NCBI GenBank assembly: GCA_014529385.2
Contig: CM043943.1
Span: 98,778,355 to 98,842,354 of the forward strand
Reading direction: 5' to 3'
Length of the DNA stretch: 64,000 nucleotides
From: Adiantum capillus-veneris
Taxonomy: Eukaryota; Streptophyta; Polypodiopsida; Polypodiales; Pteridaceae
The notes beneath the pieces are model-generated. The model did not search any database. It saw only the letters and a program-made list of their open reading frames with translations, and had not been told where the DNA came from. Below, one piece after another: positions 12,083 to 23,439 of this stretch. A program made the position numbers and the translations under genes. How positions within the stretch are numbered: the stretch's first letter is position 1; every line of letters starts with the position of its first letter.

Positions 12083-12975
12083 ATGGAGTCTCTCACTATC
12101 CTATCTTGGAACGTAAAGGGGTTGAAAACCCATAAGAAGAGTATCCTATTCTAGGAGGAAATAAAAAAGGAGAAGGCAGTCAACTGCTAGGCCATCCAGG
12201 AACACCACTTAGATGCCCATAGCAAGAGAAAGCAGGCGCTAGGAAAGAAACTAGTATTCTATGGAGAAGGAAGTAACGGTTTCAGTGGCGTCCTAAGCAT
12301 TGTGGATAGAGAATTGGAGCCGAAGCTGGTTCTAAACCATCCATCCGGTAGAATCCTGGGGATTAGAATCAGATGGGAAGGTCATCCCTTCACCATTGTG
12401 AATGTGTACGGCCCTTGCAATGCAAAAGACAGAGCTAAACTATGGATACAGTGGCGTCCTAAGCATTGTGGATAGAGAATTGGAGCCGAAGCTGGTTCTA
12501 AACCATCCATTCGACAGAATCCTGGGGATTAGAATCAGATGGGAAGGTCATCCCTTCACCATTGTGAATGTGTATGGCCCTTGCAATGCAAAAGACAGAG
12601 CTAAACTATGGATGCATCTTAGAGATACTCCTATTGAAGGTGAATGGATGTTGGTGGGCGACTTCAATATGGTAGAACAGAGCAGGGATAGAACAGGATC
12701 CTCCAGTATGCTGGCTGGCTCGGAAAGGTCTAAATGGCAAAGTCTGTGTGAAAAATGGGCGATGATTGACTTATGGAAAATCGGCCCATGGAATAGCACG
12801 CTTGGGTTCACCTCCACAAGCCTCCAGGATGCCCGCACTGCCTCCAGGTTGGACAGATGCTACTGCTCACACCAAGCTAACTGGATACCGTCGTTGATGG
12901 AAATGAAGGTAGTCCCAACAAAAATCCTTTCGGATCACATACCTCTGCACATACATTTTAAGAAGAATACACAAG
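12083..12975 (+). pseudogene. LINE APE-type endonuclease domain
   Basis: Start chosen at 12083, where MESLTILSWNVKGL matches the N-terminal strand of L1 endonucleases. IQEHHL follows near 12198 (the QE residue pair), after stops near 12150 and 12190. Downstream are NVYGP, VGDFNM near 12660, ASRLDR near 12845 and LSDHIPL near 12935, all catalytic-core motifs. The enzyme would nick target DNA to prime reverse transcription. The tandem duplication 12283-12614 repeats part of the domain and shifts the frame, because 166 is not a multiple of three. Confidence 0.85.
12283..12614 (+). repeat. 166-bp tandem duplication inside the LINE endonuclease
   Basis: Copy 1 is 12283-12448 and copy 2 is 12449-12614. 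By eye they differ at about four internal positions (for example CATCCATCCGGTAG against CATCCATTCGACAG), plus the end base. Confidence 0.95.
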
Positions 12976-13902
12976 TCCCCTGGTTGGGATGGGATGACGG
13001 TGGAATTCTTTAGAGAATTTTGGGACGATCTCAAGATCCCAATCACAAGGTTTGCCAATAAAGCCATTGTCGAAGGGTCGTTGGAGTTAAGTGTAAAGAG
13101 AGGGCTTATCAAACCCATCCCGAAACAGATCTGTTGTTCTCAACTGAAACACTGGCGCCGTATAACGATGATGTCGGTGGCCTACAAAATTATTGCTAAA
13201 GCTGTAGCCCTCAGTCTAGCCCCCTTACTAACCAAGATCATCTCTCCCCATCAGCATGGGTTCATCAAAGGAAGGTCCATTTATGATAACATCTTGGCTG
13301 CAATGGTGGGCATCGAGTACGCAACTATCACAAAGCAAGAATGTGTACTGCTACAGTTGGACCTGGATAAGGCTTATGACAAAATAACATGGACATATAT
13401 AGAATCCATCATGGAAGCTTTGGGCTTTGGGCTGTGCTTATGTCGACTGATAAGTGTACTGGGAGATGGGAGCCAGTCAGAGCTCCTATTCAACAATAGA
13501 ATTGTGGGCTCTTTTGAGGTCAAAAGGTCTATTAAGCAGGGATGTCCACTGGCCCCCCTGCTATTCGCCATAGGATCACATCCTTTAATCACGAAGCTCG
13601 AAGCTAGTGCGGAACGAGGGGAGTTGCACTGCTTGGAATTGCCAGGAAACAGCCAACTCCTAGCAAAATTTTTTGCAGACGATTCTCTCCTCTTCTTGAA
13701 GGCGTGCCCCCAAGTCCTCAGGAAAGCTCTAGAGATTGTACAAATATTCTCAGTAGCTTCGGGGTCCCATTGTAATATAGAGAAGTCAAGGTTGATCTCC
13801 CTATCGAGAAATGACTCATTTGACCCCTCTGGCTGGTTGGGGGAGATTGTCAGAAAAGGGAACATCGTCAGACATCCGGGAGCCCCCTTGGGGTGGACGT
13901 AA
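12976..13902 (+). pseudogene. LINE reverse transcriptase
   Basis: RT palm and fingers of L1 type. The frame starts within SPGWDGMTVEFFREFW (12976 on), the usual first RT block of plant LINEs. It then has YKIIAKAVALSLAP, QHGFIKGRSIYDNI, LDLDKAYDKITW (first catalytic Asp), QGCPLAPLLF and the catalytic FADDSLLF near 13675. The join to the endonuclease frame upstream lacks the linker of one to two hundred residues that normally separates SDH from PGxDG, so an internal deletion is likely. Open for 302 codons. Confidence 0.9.
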
Positions 13903-13957
13903 CTCACAAGAAAAGATTACAGTGGGTGCTAGAAAAAATCAAAACAAAAATGAGTAG

Positions 13958-15411
13958 GTGGGAGTATGCTCTTCTTCATTCCCAAGTCGGATAAAAGTGA
14001 TAAACGCCTTTATGCTTCCTTATATTGCCTTCACTAGCCCGCTTCTCAAGATGGCTAAGTGTCACTGGAAAGAGTTCTTAAAACCAGTGAAAAGGTTTTT
14101 ATGGAAAAACAACACGAAGTTCTCCAAGCCATGGCAATGGGCCCGTTGGGAATCAGTTGCTCGGCCAGTGAATCAAGGAGGCCTGGGAATTCTGAACCCT
14201 GTGGCCCATGCAGAAGCTTGTTGCACCAAATTCGTTGTTTCCTTGGCTAAACAGGATCAAGTTTGGGCTATCATGATCAAAGATATGATAGAAGCAGCTC
14301 AACTTGGTTCGAAAGGTGGAAAGTGGAGAGGGGTGGAGGTTCATGACAAGCTGTTAGCCCCGACGTGGACTACCCTAAGACTGGGGGGCAGTTCAAGAGA
14401 ATTGGTAAGAAAATGCAACAGAGCAGTAGGAGTCTTAAAGTGGGGGGGAAAAACCAGATACTTCAAGGACTCCATTTTGCATTCGTCCCCGTGGATTTCC
14501 AAAATTGTAGATCCACCACAAATTCCCTATTGGATAGAGACAACCAGGAAGCTGAATAATAAGGATCTAAATCGACTAGGGAACTTCTGGGACAGGGACA
14601 ACAAGAGTTGGAAAACCATTGATCTCATGGTTACCCAGTTCCAACTGAATAGCTTGGAGGTCTTGCTGGTCCACAAAGTGAGGAAAGAGCTTGACAATAT
14701 AGTGATGCCTATCTATGATCCAGAGTTTGACTGGAACGCCTGGAAATGGCCTAGAAGTAGTCTCTTAGGGAAACCCCATCCGAAAGACATTTACCATACA
14801 ATGATGCAAAAGAAGAATTGGTCTAGCCCCCTCAACAAGATATGGAAAAAACAATGGTCGGAGGAAAGGTGGGAGCAAGTAATGGAGAACATCTAGAAGC
14901 CAAAGGTTCCGCAACACATGAAGGTATTTTTATGGAAGGTAATTTGGGGTGCTCTATCGATGGGGGTGAAGATTCAGAAAGAGGGATTGGGTCAGATCGA
15001 TGCTTGGGATGCAGGTTGGCTAGTGAAGATCTGGCCCACCTCTTCATGGATTGCCCAACTATCAAAGGCCTCGCGGGGAAAATATGTAAATGGGTCCAAA
15101 GAACATGGAAAATTGGTTTTTACAAGACTGATCTATACCTTGGAGGGAAGAATTCAAGTGGTCCTTCCATCCTCATCAGCACTCAAATTGTCAGGTACTT
15201 CTTCTTGCATAATGTATGGCAGACAAGGAACCGCCGTGTGTTTGAAGGAGTTCTTGAGGTGGCAAACTTCACAGAAATTATAAAAGAAAGCAAAGTGCTA
15301 ATTTGGACGCTCGGGCGCAAGCAACACTCGGAGGATTGGTCTAGAACTACTTGTGCCTTGCTGTCAGCAGAGGGTATGCCTAGGATGGGGGAAAATCTTG
15401 GCTATCGATAA
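13958..15411 (+). pseudogene. LINE post-RT region and C-terminal zf-RVT finger
   Basis: The 312-codon frame 13958-14896 continues the LINE ORF2 after a frameshift near 13910. It shows LPYIAFTSPLLKMAKCHWK, FLWKN and QGGLGILN, typical of the L1 thumb/connection region. A stop at 14894 and another frameshift follow; the frame 14842-15411 then carries the Cys/His finger RCLGCRLASEDLAHLFMDCP, as in zf-RVT domains, and a C-terminal tail. Confidence 0.8.
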
Positions 15412-15606
15412 TTAAAATATCGCAGAAGAACATGATAGTGGACCTTTTGTATCAAGGATAAGGGGGCCAGTTGGTTGGGATCGCTGCCGATGTAATTATG
15501 GTCCAGGGATGATGTCATGGCTCATCACGATCATGACAAGACATTGTAATTTTTTGGGTTGATTAATATAATTCACTCACAATTGTGAGTTTTGGGGAAA
15601 AAAAAA
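15412..15606 (+). other. LINE 3' UTR and A-rich tail
   Basis: About 190 bp after the last LINE frame end in GTGAGTTTTGGGG and a short A run at 15598-15606. No target-site duplication was found next to it. Confidence 0.6.
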
Positions 15607-15830
15607 GATTCTCAATCTTTTCCCTCATGTGCAAGTTTCTTAGCTAAGCAACCAAGCCAAATGTCAAATTTTTTGGACATTGTTTCACTATCCTAATGTA
15701 TGTGAGCTAAATACTGTTGTTTTAATTTTGATGAAGCTATGAGAACTAAATACTTTGTAATGGGCTGTTTCAATTTTGATGGAGGTATGAAAGAGAGACT
15801 ATAAAGAAGAGAAGTTATGTATTGTTGTGC

Positions 15831-15909
<79 letters not shown>

Positions 15910-16321
15910 TTATATAAAAGTTATAGTTCTTGAGAGGAAGAAAGAGAAATAAAGGGGGTGGGAGTGGGGCCTAAGGAACCATTAACAACAACAATGCTTC
16001 ATTCATCGTAGGCACACAAAAGTGGCACAATCTGGAAAGAAAGAAATAGCTTGCCAATTTGCTCAACTTCTTGCTCTTAAACATAGTAATGGACACTCTT
16101 GTTATAAAACACACACGTGAATCGATGGGTAGCTCCTTGTCTTGCTTGCATATACTCTAGGGAAGTTGTTAATGTATATTTTGACAGTGTGCATGCAAAT
16201 TTCTCTTTCGATTCACTGTTATTAGTTTCAAAAATAGCTTTTGGCTAATCTTTGTTACGTGTGCACTACGTTTGAACATATACCTAACAAGAGGAAGCAC
16301 TTGCCTGTGCCAAATTGTGGA

Positions 16322-16370
<49 letters not shown>

Positions 16371-16540
16371 GGAAGACAGACAAAGATAGAGAGATAGTTT
16401 ATCCTTTTGCGTCTTGTAGAGGCTTTCTACATGCTTCATTTGCCATCATATGGGTTTGCTTCATTCTCACATTAAGTATAAATAACCAAGGGCATGATTT
16501 TGTTAGATATTCATTTCTCATCTACCAGACAAACTAGTGC
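15607..16540. other. Non-coding DNA with (TG)n(AG)n and (GA)n-poly-G tracts
   Basis: No gene. It holds (TG)n then (AG)n at about 15834-15907 and (GA)n followed by G13 at about 16326-16372. The 5' end of the rolling-circle element probably lies somewhere here but I could not place it. Confidence 0.6.
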
Positions 16541-18342
16541 ATGGCTACCTCAACCTCTATCCCAAGTTCTTTCCATAATGATGTTAATGATTTACCTAGA
16601 TGCACTGATGAACTTGGATACGATGAAGCAATAAGCGATGTTCGGAGCATGGATGTTGACAATGGTGGTGATGAAGGTGATATTTCCTTTTGCCAAATTT
16701 GTTTGTAATGATTTTTGTTTGTATATATTATAATTTTCCCCTTTGGTGTGTATGTAACTATTCTGCAACTCAAAGTAGGCTCCCAATTGGCCACACTCAT
16801 GTATAAGGTTTTTCCATAATTTTGTTTGGGGCGTTCTTTGAATCATGTGCATTGTTTGCTCCTAGCTATTGAGCTGCAGTGCAAACAAGAAGCTTCCACC
16901 AAAGGTGCATTGGATTGCTTGAGACAACAAGTTGTTGCTACAACATCATTTACCTTGCCCGATGGTTCTGCCAAACGTGGCTTGGAGTCTTCAAGACAAG
17001 AAACTAGCACTCCAACATTGTCTATAGTGTCTTTTGTGCCGAACAAAATCCCTTTGTTACACATTGCCGATATCTCAGAATCTAGCCCTCGCTTTGCTTT
17101 AGAGGGTTGCATACTCAACCAGTATGGCACATACAAACAAAGTACAAAAGTGGCTAAATATACCAGAATTTAAAAGTTAGACTTAGTTGATGCACGAAAT
17201 AATGACACTATTACTCTAGTAGTAAGTGATCAATTTATCCCACAGTTTGTGAAAAAACTGTGTATTAAAGAATACATACATGTGGAAGGTGGGTGTCACA
17301 GTGAGAAAGAAGAATAATACAGATGGTTGCAGCTCACCATATGCACTCTTCTTCAATTCCTCTACTCTAGTCGCAAAGGCAAACCATTCGAGGTGATCCT
17401 AAGCTTCTTCCCTGAAGTGAAGATTCATCATTTTTTGGTTGAAGCGCTCTCTCTACACACAAAAGGCACACAAACACATTTTGGGATACTTGCTTTCATT
17501 GTGCTCCAAGTGCACTCTAACAACTCTAAGCTTGGTGTCTCCCAAGGGGAACTAGTCATTGCAGATGGACCCAACGCACAAGATCGAGTAGGTGTAAGTA
17601 CCAAAGAACCTACTTTGCCTTTTGCTAAAACACCCATACTTACAGATCTTGACGTGCTCATGGTGCTTCTAGCTAAGCTTTATTAATGCTCAAAAACAAG
17701 ACTATTGTTCAATTGTGCACACTCTTGAAAGTGGGTATCACCCCATGTTTGTGGCACAAAATATTGGCTCATTCTCTGGACGCAACAACACTGTTTTAGT
17801 GTTGGTCATCACCATTCTTACAAGTGTTCGTAGCACACAACTTAAGGAAGAGTTGAAAGCCACATATAAAGCTTAAATCAAAGAATCTAGTTATGGACAA
17901 TAGGTAAGCACACAATGAAAGTTTAACTAAGCGGTGGAACTTTGTCTACCTAGAACTTTCCTTCCTTTCTTGTGTATAGGTGATTGGCATATTGCGCTTT
18001 GTGAATATAAACTCTACCTTAGTTGACAGCTTTTGTGCACATTGAAAATCAACCAAGGTCCTCCAAGATGGTGAGGATTTTTGCTCAGTTTGCTCCAAGA
18101 ATGTGGTTGCAGTTCTTGTTCCTAAGCTTGAAGGCAAAATCTTGTTGGACAACAATACGTCTATACCTGTCCATCTAGTAGGGGACATAGTGGATCGTGT
18201 CTTATGCCTTGAATCTAGTTTCATTGACTTGCATAAGGAAAATGTGTTCAATGCACGTGAGCTTCTAGCCTCTTCTTCCCAATCTAGAGTCTTCTCTATT
18301 GATGATTCTGGCCTTGTGACTACTTTTCAAAAAGATACCTAA
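16541..18342 (+). pseudogene. RPA-like single-stranded DNA-binding protein gene of the rolling-circle element
   Basis: Exon 1 (16541-16676, MATSTSIPSSFHNDVND...) ends in GAAG|GTGATA. An acceptor CTCCTAG at about 16865 rejoins the frame exactly with the 16866-17172 frame. Exon 2 holds an OB-fold-like stretch: LHIADISESSPRFALEG, then after an in-frame TAA at about 17172 KLDLVDARNNDTITLVVSDQ and a FVKKL...EYIHVEG end, as in RPA1 DNA-binding domains. A later segment (about 17980-18342) has CAH-stop, then FCSVCSKNVVAVLV and LLDNNTSIPVHLVGDIVDR, resembling the zinc-ribbon OB fold at the RPA1 C-terminus, with one Cys lost to TGA. Plant Helitrons often carry RPA-like genes. Broken in the middle (17300-17950). 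Confidence 0.6.
16677..16865 (+). other. Predicted intron of the RPA-like gene
   Basis: GT at 16677 and AG at 16864-16865 keep the reading frame across the junction (GAT GAA G|CT ATT GAG). The intron is T-rich, as is usual in plants. Confidence 0.5.
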
Positions 18343-18786
18343 GAACGTCTAAGGTTCAAATTGCATTCCTATATGTACTAGATTCCCTTTGGCAAAGTCT
18401 TTGAAACTTTCTAGAACTTCACACTCCTTTTGCACTATGAGCCTCACACTTGGCACACATATTTCTATGTTTCTTGCCTTCCCATGATAAATACACACAA
18501 CCGTTATTCCCACTCAGCTTTATTCCTCTTGTACCACGTCATCTTACTACCTTCCTTTCCCATTCAACCCAAAAAACTACGTGTATAAATTTCCAAATTA
18601 TCAAAACTTACATGTACATATTTCCAATTGTCTCTCTTTCCTTGCAAGTGTGTACATATGTATTTTTTTGCCCATCCTGATTGTTCCTCCTAGTCTCCGC
18701 GTACTACTTGCCTCTGTCTCTCCTCTTCCTCATCCTCCTTCCTCTATAGTTCTACAATTTGTTCCCACTTTGCTTTCCAACTTACA

Positions 18787-19470
18787 GTGGCATTCACCAT
18801 GCAAAATTTACAACTTTTAACTAACCCAATCGACTGCATAAAAACAAATGAAATGAATATAGACTTCTACAATTGTCACCCTACAAATATTGACATTTTC
18901 CTTGTTTTTAGCAAAATGGTTAAATCCCGTTCATCTCTAGAAAAAATGAGGGTTGTAGCGTTTAAAGCCGTCCAAGATAACTTAATAACACACAAGGTGC
19001 ACACTCCTTTCCTGAGAATCTTAAATGACAACACAGAAAATAACTTCGTATTGATCCACATATTTGATACATGCAAAACATCTATTGGATTGGTGCATGA
19101 CATAGTCCATATTTTCTCATTTGCATTGAAGCTAAACATTGAAGTTGAACTTTACGGTGCACCAATTGATAATCCCAAGAAAGCAACTTTCTAAAATGCT
19201 AAAGAAGCCTCCATGCAACTCCACAAGATGATTCTCGTTGAACGTCATGGCTCTCTTTTCTTTTACCTAGGGGCAAACAATAAAAAACGTAAACAAAAAT
19301 ACCACTCTTGGGATGCTGAACACACACAAGAATTGATTGCACAACAACCAAATGCACTGCCTCCATCAATTTCCAGGAAATTTAAGTCTGCTTGCCAAGA
19401 AAGATATCTTTTGACCATCCCTTCAATCACTGCAAAGGTTAAACGACTAATAAAAAAAGCTAGTATATAA
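18787..19470 (+). pseudogene. N-terminal part of the Rep/helicase gene, unrecognised
   Basis: Two frames, 18787-19194 (MQNLQLLTNPIDC..., 135 codons) and 19213-19470, separated by one stop and a frame change. The second has a basic stretch (NNKKRKQKYHSW) and ends ERYLLTIPSITAKVKRLIKKA. They precede the Cys-rich Helitron domain in the right order to be the transposase N-terminus. I recognise no catalytic motif and cannot exclude a separate small protein. Confidence 0.4.
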
Positions 19471-19486
19471 TCGTCTTGTACCTGTC

Positions 19487-20633
19487 GTGGTTGAGAACCT
19501 CTCAACCTACAATAAATTTGTGACCTCATACATGAAGGTATCAACTAATGCACCAATACACTCATGTTCTGCATGTGGATGCTTGATGTTTGCTTCACAA
19601 ATGTCTAAAAGCTCAAATAGATCATCCTTGGGAAGGACTACTAGCATTAATTCTCTGATAAATTCTTATTTTTGCAAATCTTGCATAGACATTCACAATA
19701 GGAATGGAGTGTTATGCCCTCAACTACATGCCATTGGATTCAATGAGACCCTAGATGAAGTCAAAAAACTAAACCATGTTGAATCACGACTAGTTAGCAT
19801 AAGACTACCTTTTGCTAAGCTAAGGGAGCTCACTCACGATGCCCAATTGGGCTTCCGAGGTGCGTTATCAATGTCCTCGCTGACCTTGATCATGCCCAAC
19901 AAGTATTGCCTCGCTTTCTCCATGAGTAATCAAGTATATTGGTAGGCATAAAGCACAAACTAGAGTCTAAACATTGCTACTTAACAAGAGTTGTACATCC
20001 ATTACTTACAATGAAAGCTACCCAACAATTACTAGCAACAAGCCTGTACATAAAGAGAAAATCACACTAAAATCACAATGGTTGCACCACTTTAGTAGCC
20101 TAGAGGCCCATGAAGAAAATAACCAATATGCAAACAATGACAATCTCGAAGATGATGACGTCCCTATTAATGTCATGTTCCATGGTATTGACTCCGCTCA
20201 ACAAGTCGTGGATCACAATGATAAATTTTTCTTCGTTGCTCCGTGCGAAGTAAAAAACCCTCTAAGACTTTTCAAGGATGAATATTGTGAAGAGCTCAGT
20301 TTTCCCACAATATTTTATGGTGAACCCTACAAATACCATCAACAAGCATTGCAAAAATATCAACAAGTATCGCAGTGGAAACTGATGCATATCGACAGAA
20401 GATTTGCACTAAACTTAGAGAACCTTTTCTTCAAGACTAATAAAATAATGACACAAAAAGTTTTAGGGTCCATTTGGATACGCTTGCTTAAAGGAAAACT
20501 AGACCACAATAAACTAATGGCTTCACAAGTTATGGACAACACAAACATTGAGAAACTACTATCCTCACACATTGGCTACCGTGACTTTGAGGCCTTGCAA
20601 ACATCTCCTGACTACAAACAAAAACTAAAATAA
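19487..20633 (+). pseudogene. Rep/helicase: Cys-rich N-terminal domain and pre-Rep region
   Basis: The frame 19487-19945 shows IHSCSACGCLMF, then SYFCKSC, then LNHVESRLVSIRLPFAKL, the Cys-rich block known at the start of many Helitron transposases (two CxxC pairs, then a Leu-x-x-hydrophobic-E-x-x-Leu segment). A frame change leads to 19974-20633, with FFVAPCEVKNPLRLFKDEYC and EELSFPTIFYGEPYK, matching the PGEG...ExLxFPxLF segment of Helentron-type proteins. It ends near the NIEKLLSSHIGYRDFE stretch before the Rep domain. Confidence 0.65.
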
Positions 20634-20639
20634 AAATTA

Positions 20640-21240
20640 AAAAAATCGCTATGATCCGTCAATTAGGATCCCCAACTTTCTTCATCACCTTATCATCTGC
20701 AAAACGACGACGAAAAACACTTCTCGATGCACTAGCCCAACTCAATCCATCAACTAGACAACTTGGCCAAAATGAAGCCTCGTTTCACTAGAGATTTGAT
20801 CCGAAGTGACCCTATAACCACAACTCATTTTTACCTCAATCGATTCAATGCCATCAAAGAATTGCTCAAAAAAGACACATATATACTTGGTGAGATAAAA
20901 AATTTCTTTTTTGTCACTTAGTTCCAAAGCCGTGGAAGCCAACATGACCATGGCTTGCTATGGGTTGAAAATGCCTCCATTTATGGAATAGACTCGAAAG
21001 AAACAATCGTGTACTTTGTGGACAAGCATATAAACACAAACTCATCATTTCTTCCATTGGATTTGCAAGGAGTCCAAGTGCACACTCACCGCAAAACGTG
21101 CTTAATCAAAAAACACAAAGGTTGCCACTTTGACTTCCCTCGCTACCCAATGCCTTCCACTATTATTTTAGAGAGAACCCCAAGGAAAAAAGGCTTCGAG
21201 GGCATAGCTCAAAAGCAATTTCTCAAGAAATTTTGAGAGA
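20640..21240 (+). pseudogene. Rep domain with HUH motif
   Basis: Starts MIRQLGSPTFFITLSSAKRR (about 20650), the usual Helitron Rep entry. The metal-binding HUH motif is HDH at 20943-20951 in FQSRGSQHDHGLLWVENA. The residue before FQ, normally Glu, is a TAG here (20919-20921), a single G-to-T change from GAG. Downstream are HRKTCLIKKHKGCHFDFPRYP (about 21085-21150), the Cys/His cluster, and ILERTPRKKGFE. Rep would nick and rejoin DNA in rolling-circle transposition. Confidence 0.8.
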
Positions 21241-21287
21241 ACCTCTTAGCAATAGAATACAAAACAACTATCCTCTTCGACAACTAG

Positions 21288-21566
21288 TTGCGTTCTCTCC
21301 AGGCCACCTATGAACAATATGTCGAAGCTATTTCTTCAAAAATATCATGTCCAACTATTCTTTTAAAAAGAGAACTAAAAGACATTTCCATAAATAACTT
21401 CAACCCTCTCCTAGCAACACTATGGGATGCAAATACTGACATACAATTCATCCTTAATGCGCATGGTGCAGCAGCCTATTGTACCTCTTACATAACAAAA
21501 TTTGATAATACACTCATTATTGCAATAAAAAAGGACTTTCAATTTTTCTATCAAAAAAAACCTTGA
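21288..21566 (+). pseudogene. Rep domain with two-tyrosine (Y2) motif
   Basis: The frame holds FNPLLATLWDANTDIQFI followed by HGAAAYCTSYITKF. The two tyrosines of YxxxYxxK are codons 21477-21479 and 21489-21491, with the Lys at +3. In Helitron Rep these tyrosines attack DNA. Both are intact. Confidence 0.85.
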
Positions 21567-21570
21567 CACC

Positions 21571-22352
21571 TTGAAAAGACTACAAAAAATAGGAAACACC
21601 ATCTTGAACACACAACAAATAAGCCCTCAACAAGCAATCTACCTAGCTCTCTCCTTCCCACTTCATAGCACAACAAGGGATTTCACTTTCATCAACACAA
21701 ACTCCCCGAACAATAGGACATCGTATTGTTGCTCAAACAAAAGTAGGCGTTGCAAGTAATGGACCCAAACAGCTCAAACATCTTCTTCGACAACAACATT
21801 GACAAGTACCAAAACCATCCCTCCCTACTAAAACCTTTATGTTTAGCTGAGTTTGTCTCCTCCTACTCGAAGAAAGGAAACACTTATAAAAAAACTAAAG
21901 AAATAAATATCATACGCTATGTGCGATACAATGTTGTCAAATCCCCCAAAGATTATTACAGAGAGCAATGCCTTCTATTCTTACCATGGATCTATGACAA
22001 ACAAGAACATCTTAAAGAACGTCTCATGTGGAAACATGTTTACCAAGAGAATAAAACAATGATCATTGCTAACGAACTTAAGTACAACAAATAAACTAGA
22101 CTCCAAGATAACGTTCAACATAACTACCATTTTTCATCTTCACCTTCCACATCCTTAGCACAATCCAACTTGTCCTCCTCCAACAACGTTGACATCGCCG
22201 GAGACTTCCCTAACACAAATAACACAAAATCCACTCCCACTATTGTTGCAATAAGAGCTATGCTACTTCCAAATGACACCTACCATACAAGAATCTTAAA
22301 ACTCAACACCCAACAAAGACTACTCTTTGACGATGTCATGCTCAAAACATGA
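21571..22352 (+). pseudogene. Rep-helicase linker and helicase N-terminal region
   Basis: Frames 21571-21759, 21750-22094 and 22170-22352 follow one another with small overlaps. Recognisable points are MKRLQKIGNTILNTQQISPQQAIYLALSFPL (a Helitron linker pattern), FVSSYSKKGN and SPKDYYREQCLLFLPW. NTQQRLLFDDVM at about 22295-22340 is the Q-motif-like start of PIF1 helicases. Confidence 0.65.
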
Positions 22353-23316
22353 TCGCGTCCAACAGAACCCTTAACCTTTTCTTGACAGGTGGAGCAGGGC
22401 TAGCAAAACATTCACCCTCCTCTTGATTGTGCAAGGACTATTACACCTATACAACCATAAACCTGACTCCATAAGAGTGTTTCTAATGGCATACACAGGG
22501 AAGGCAACTTTCAACATTGGAGGCACAAATATACACTCCGCACTCCATCTACCAATGATCACTACATCCAACATATCATTGTTTGCAGAAAGGTTTAACA
22601 CCCTATCTTTGCTTTACCAAGATCTCAAACTAGTTGTGTTTGACGAAGTGTCCTTAATAGGCCACAATGTTTTTGCAATGGCAGATTCCCACCTCCGAGC
22701 TATCAAAGAAACATACGATAAGCCTTTTTGCGGTGTGGATGTTATTTTATGTGGTGAACTTTGCCAAGCCAGCCCAGTGTGAGACTCTTGGATTTTCTCA
22801 AAGAAGAGCCTACTTCTTGAAGCAATTGCACCATCCTTTTGGCACCATCTCGTAAAGTGCTATGAACTCACCATCACTATGTGGCAAAAAGATACAACAT
22901 ACATTGATATCCTCAATAGAATAAGAACATCACATCATACTGATGTTGACATTGCCTTCTTAAACAATGCATATTTTTGACCAATCCCACAACGTAACCT
23001 TGTATCCCACTCATTCTATTCAAACAAAGGCAAAGACTAACACAATCAACATGTATTTAACAACACACATGGTGCACCTTCAATTATCCTCGTGCAAGAT
23101 AAGAGGTCTACACCTTGTAGCAAGACCATACAGCTACCATGCGATCCTACGGTAATCGCGGGCCTCCATGCATCTTTGCATCTCAAACCAGGACTTATTG
23201 TAGAGCTTTGTGCTAGAAACATTGACATTCCAGATAGCCTTGTCAATGGAGCAAACGAGATCTTCAGAGGAGTCATAGACACAACTACAACACAAACATT
23301 ATGGATCCAATTTTAA
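22353..23316 (+). pseudogene. PIF1-type helicase domain
   Basis: Walker A lies at 22385-22408 as TGGAGLAK, followed by a one-base frameshift, after which TFTLLLI continues. Then come LMAYTGKATFNIGGTNIHSALHLPM (about 22487-22555), Walker B LVVFDEVSLIG with the DE at 22642-22647, DVILCGELCQASPV near 22738, and later GLHASLHLKPGLIVELCARN and LVNGANEIFRG (about 23160-23270). This is the PIF1/RRM3-like order used by Helitrons for strand unwinding. Frameshifts near 22408, 22790 and 22980. Confidence 0.85.
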
Positions 23317-23439
23317 GAAAACACAACGTAGGACAATGCACTACATATGAACATAAAAAACTCTATAATCCGCTAAAAAACCCATGATGGACACCAATAA
23401 AGAAAATAACTTGTGATTTTCAAATAGGCAAGAACCCAT

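Larger units (their letters stand above)
11838..15606 (+). mobile_element. L1-type LINE, degenerate and internally rearranged
   Basis: In order on the plus strand: a possible ORF1 C-terminal stub, an APE-type endonuclease, RT with FADD, a post-RT region, a zf-RVT-type Cys/His finger and an A-rich 3' end at 15598-15606. This is the plant L1 layout. Damage includes stops in the endonuclease N-terminus, a 166-bp tandem duplication, an internal deletion joining endonuclease to RT, a G38 run and later frameshifts. Target-site duplications were not found. Confidence 0.85.

Noticed and set aside
18450-18820. Two frames between the RPA-like and Rep genes
   Set aside because: Hydrophobic, Ser/Pro-rich readings of a pyrimidine-rich intergenic stretch; no domain or conserved motif.
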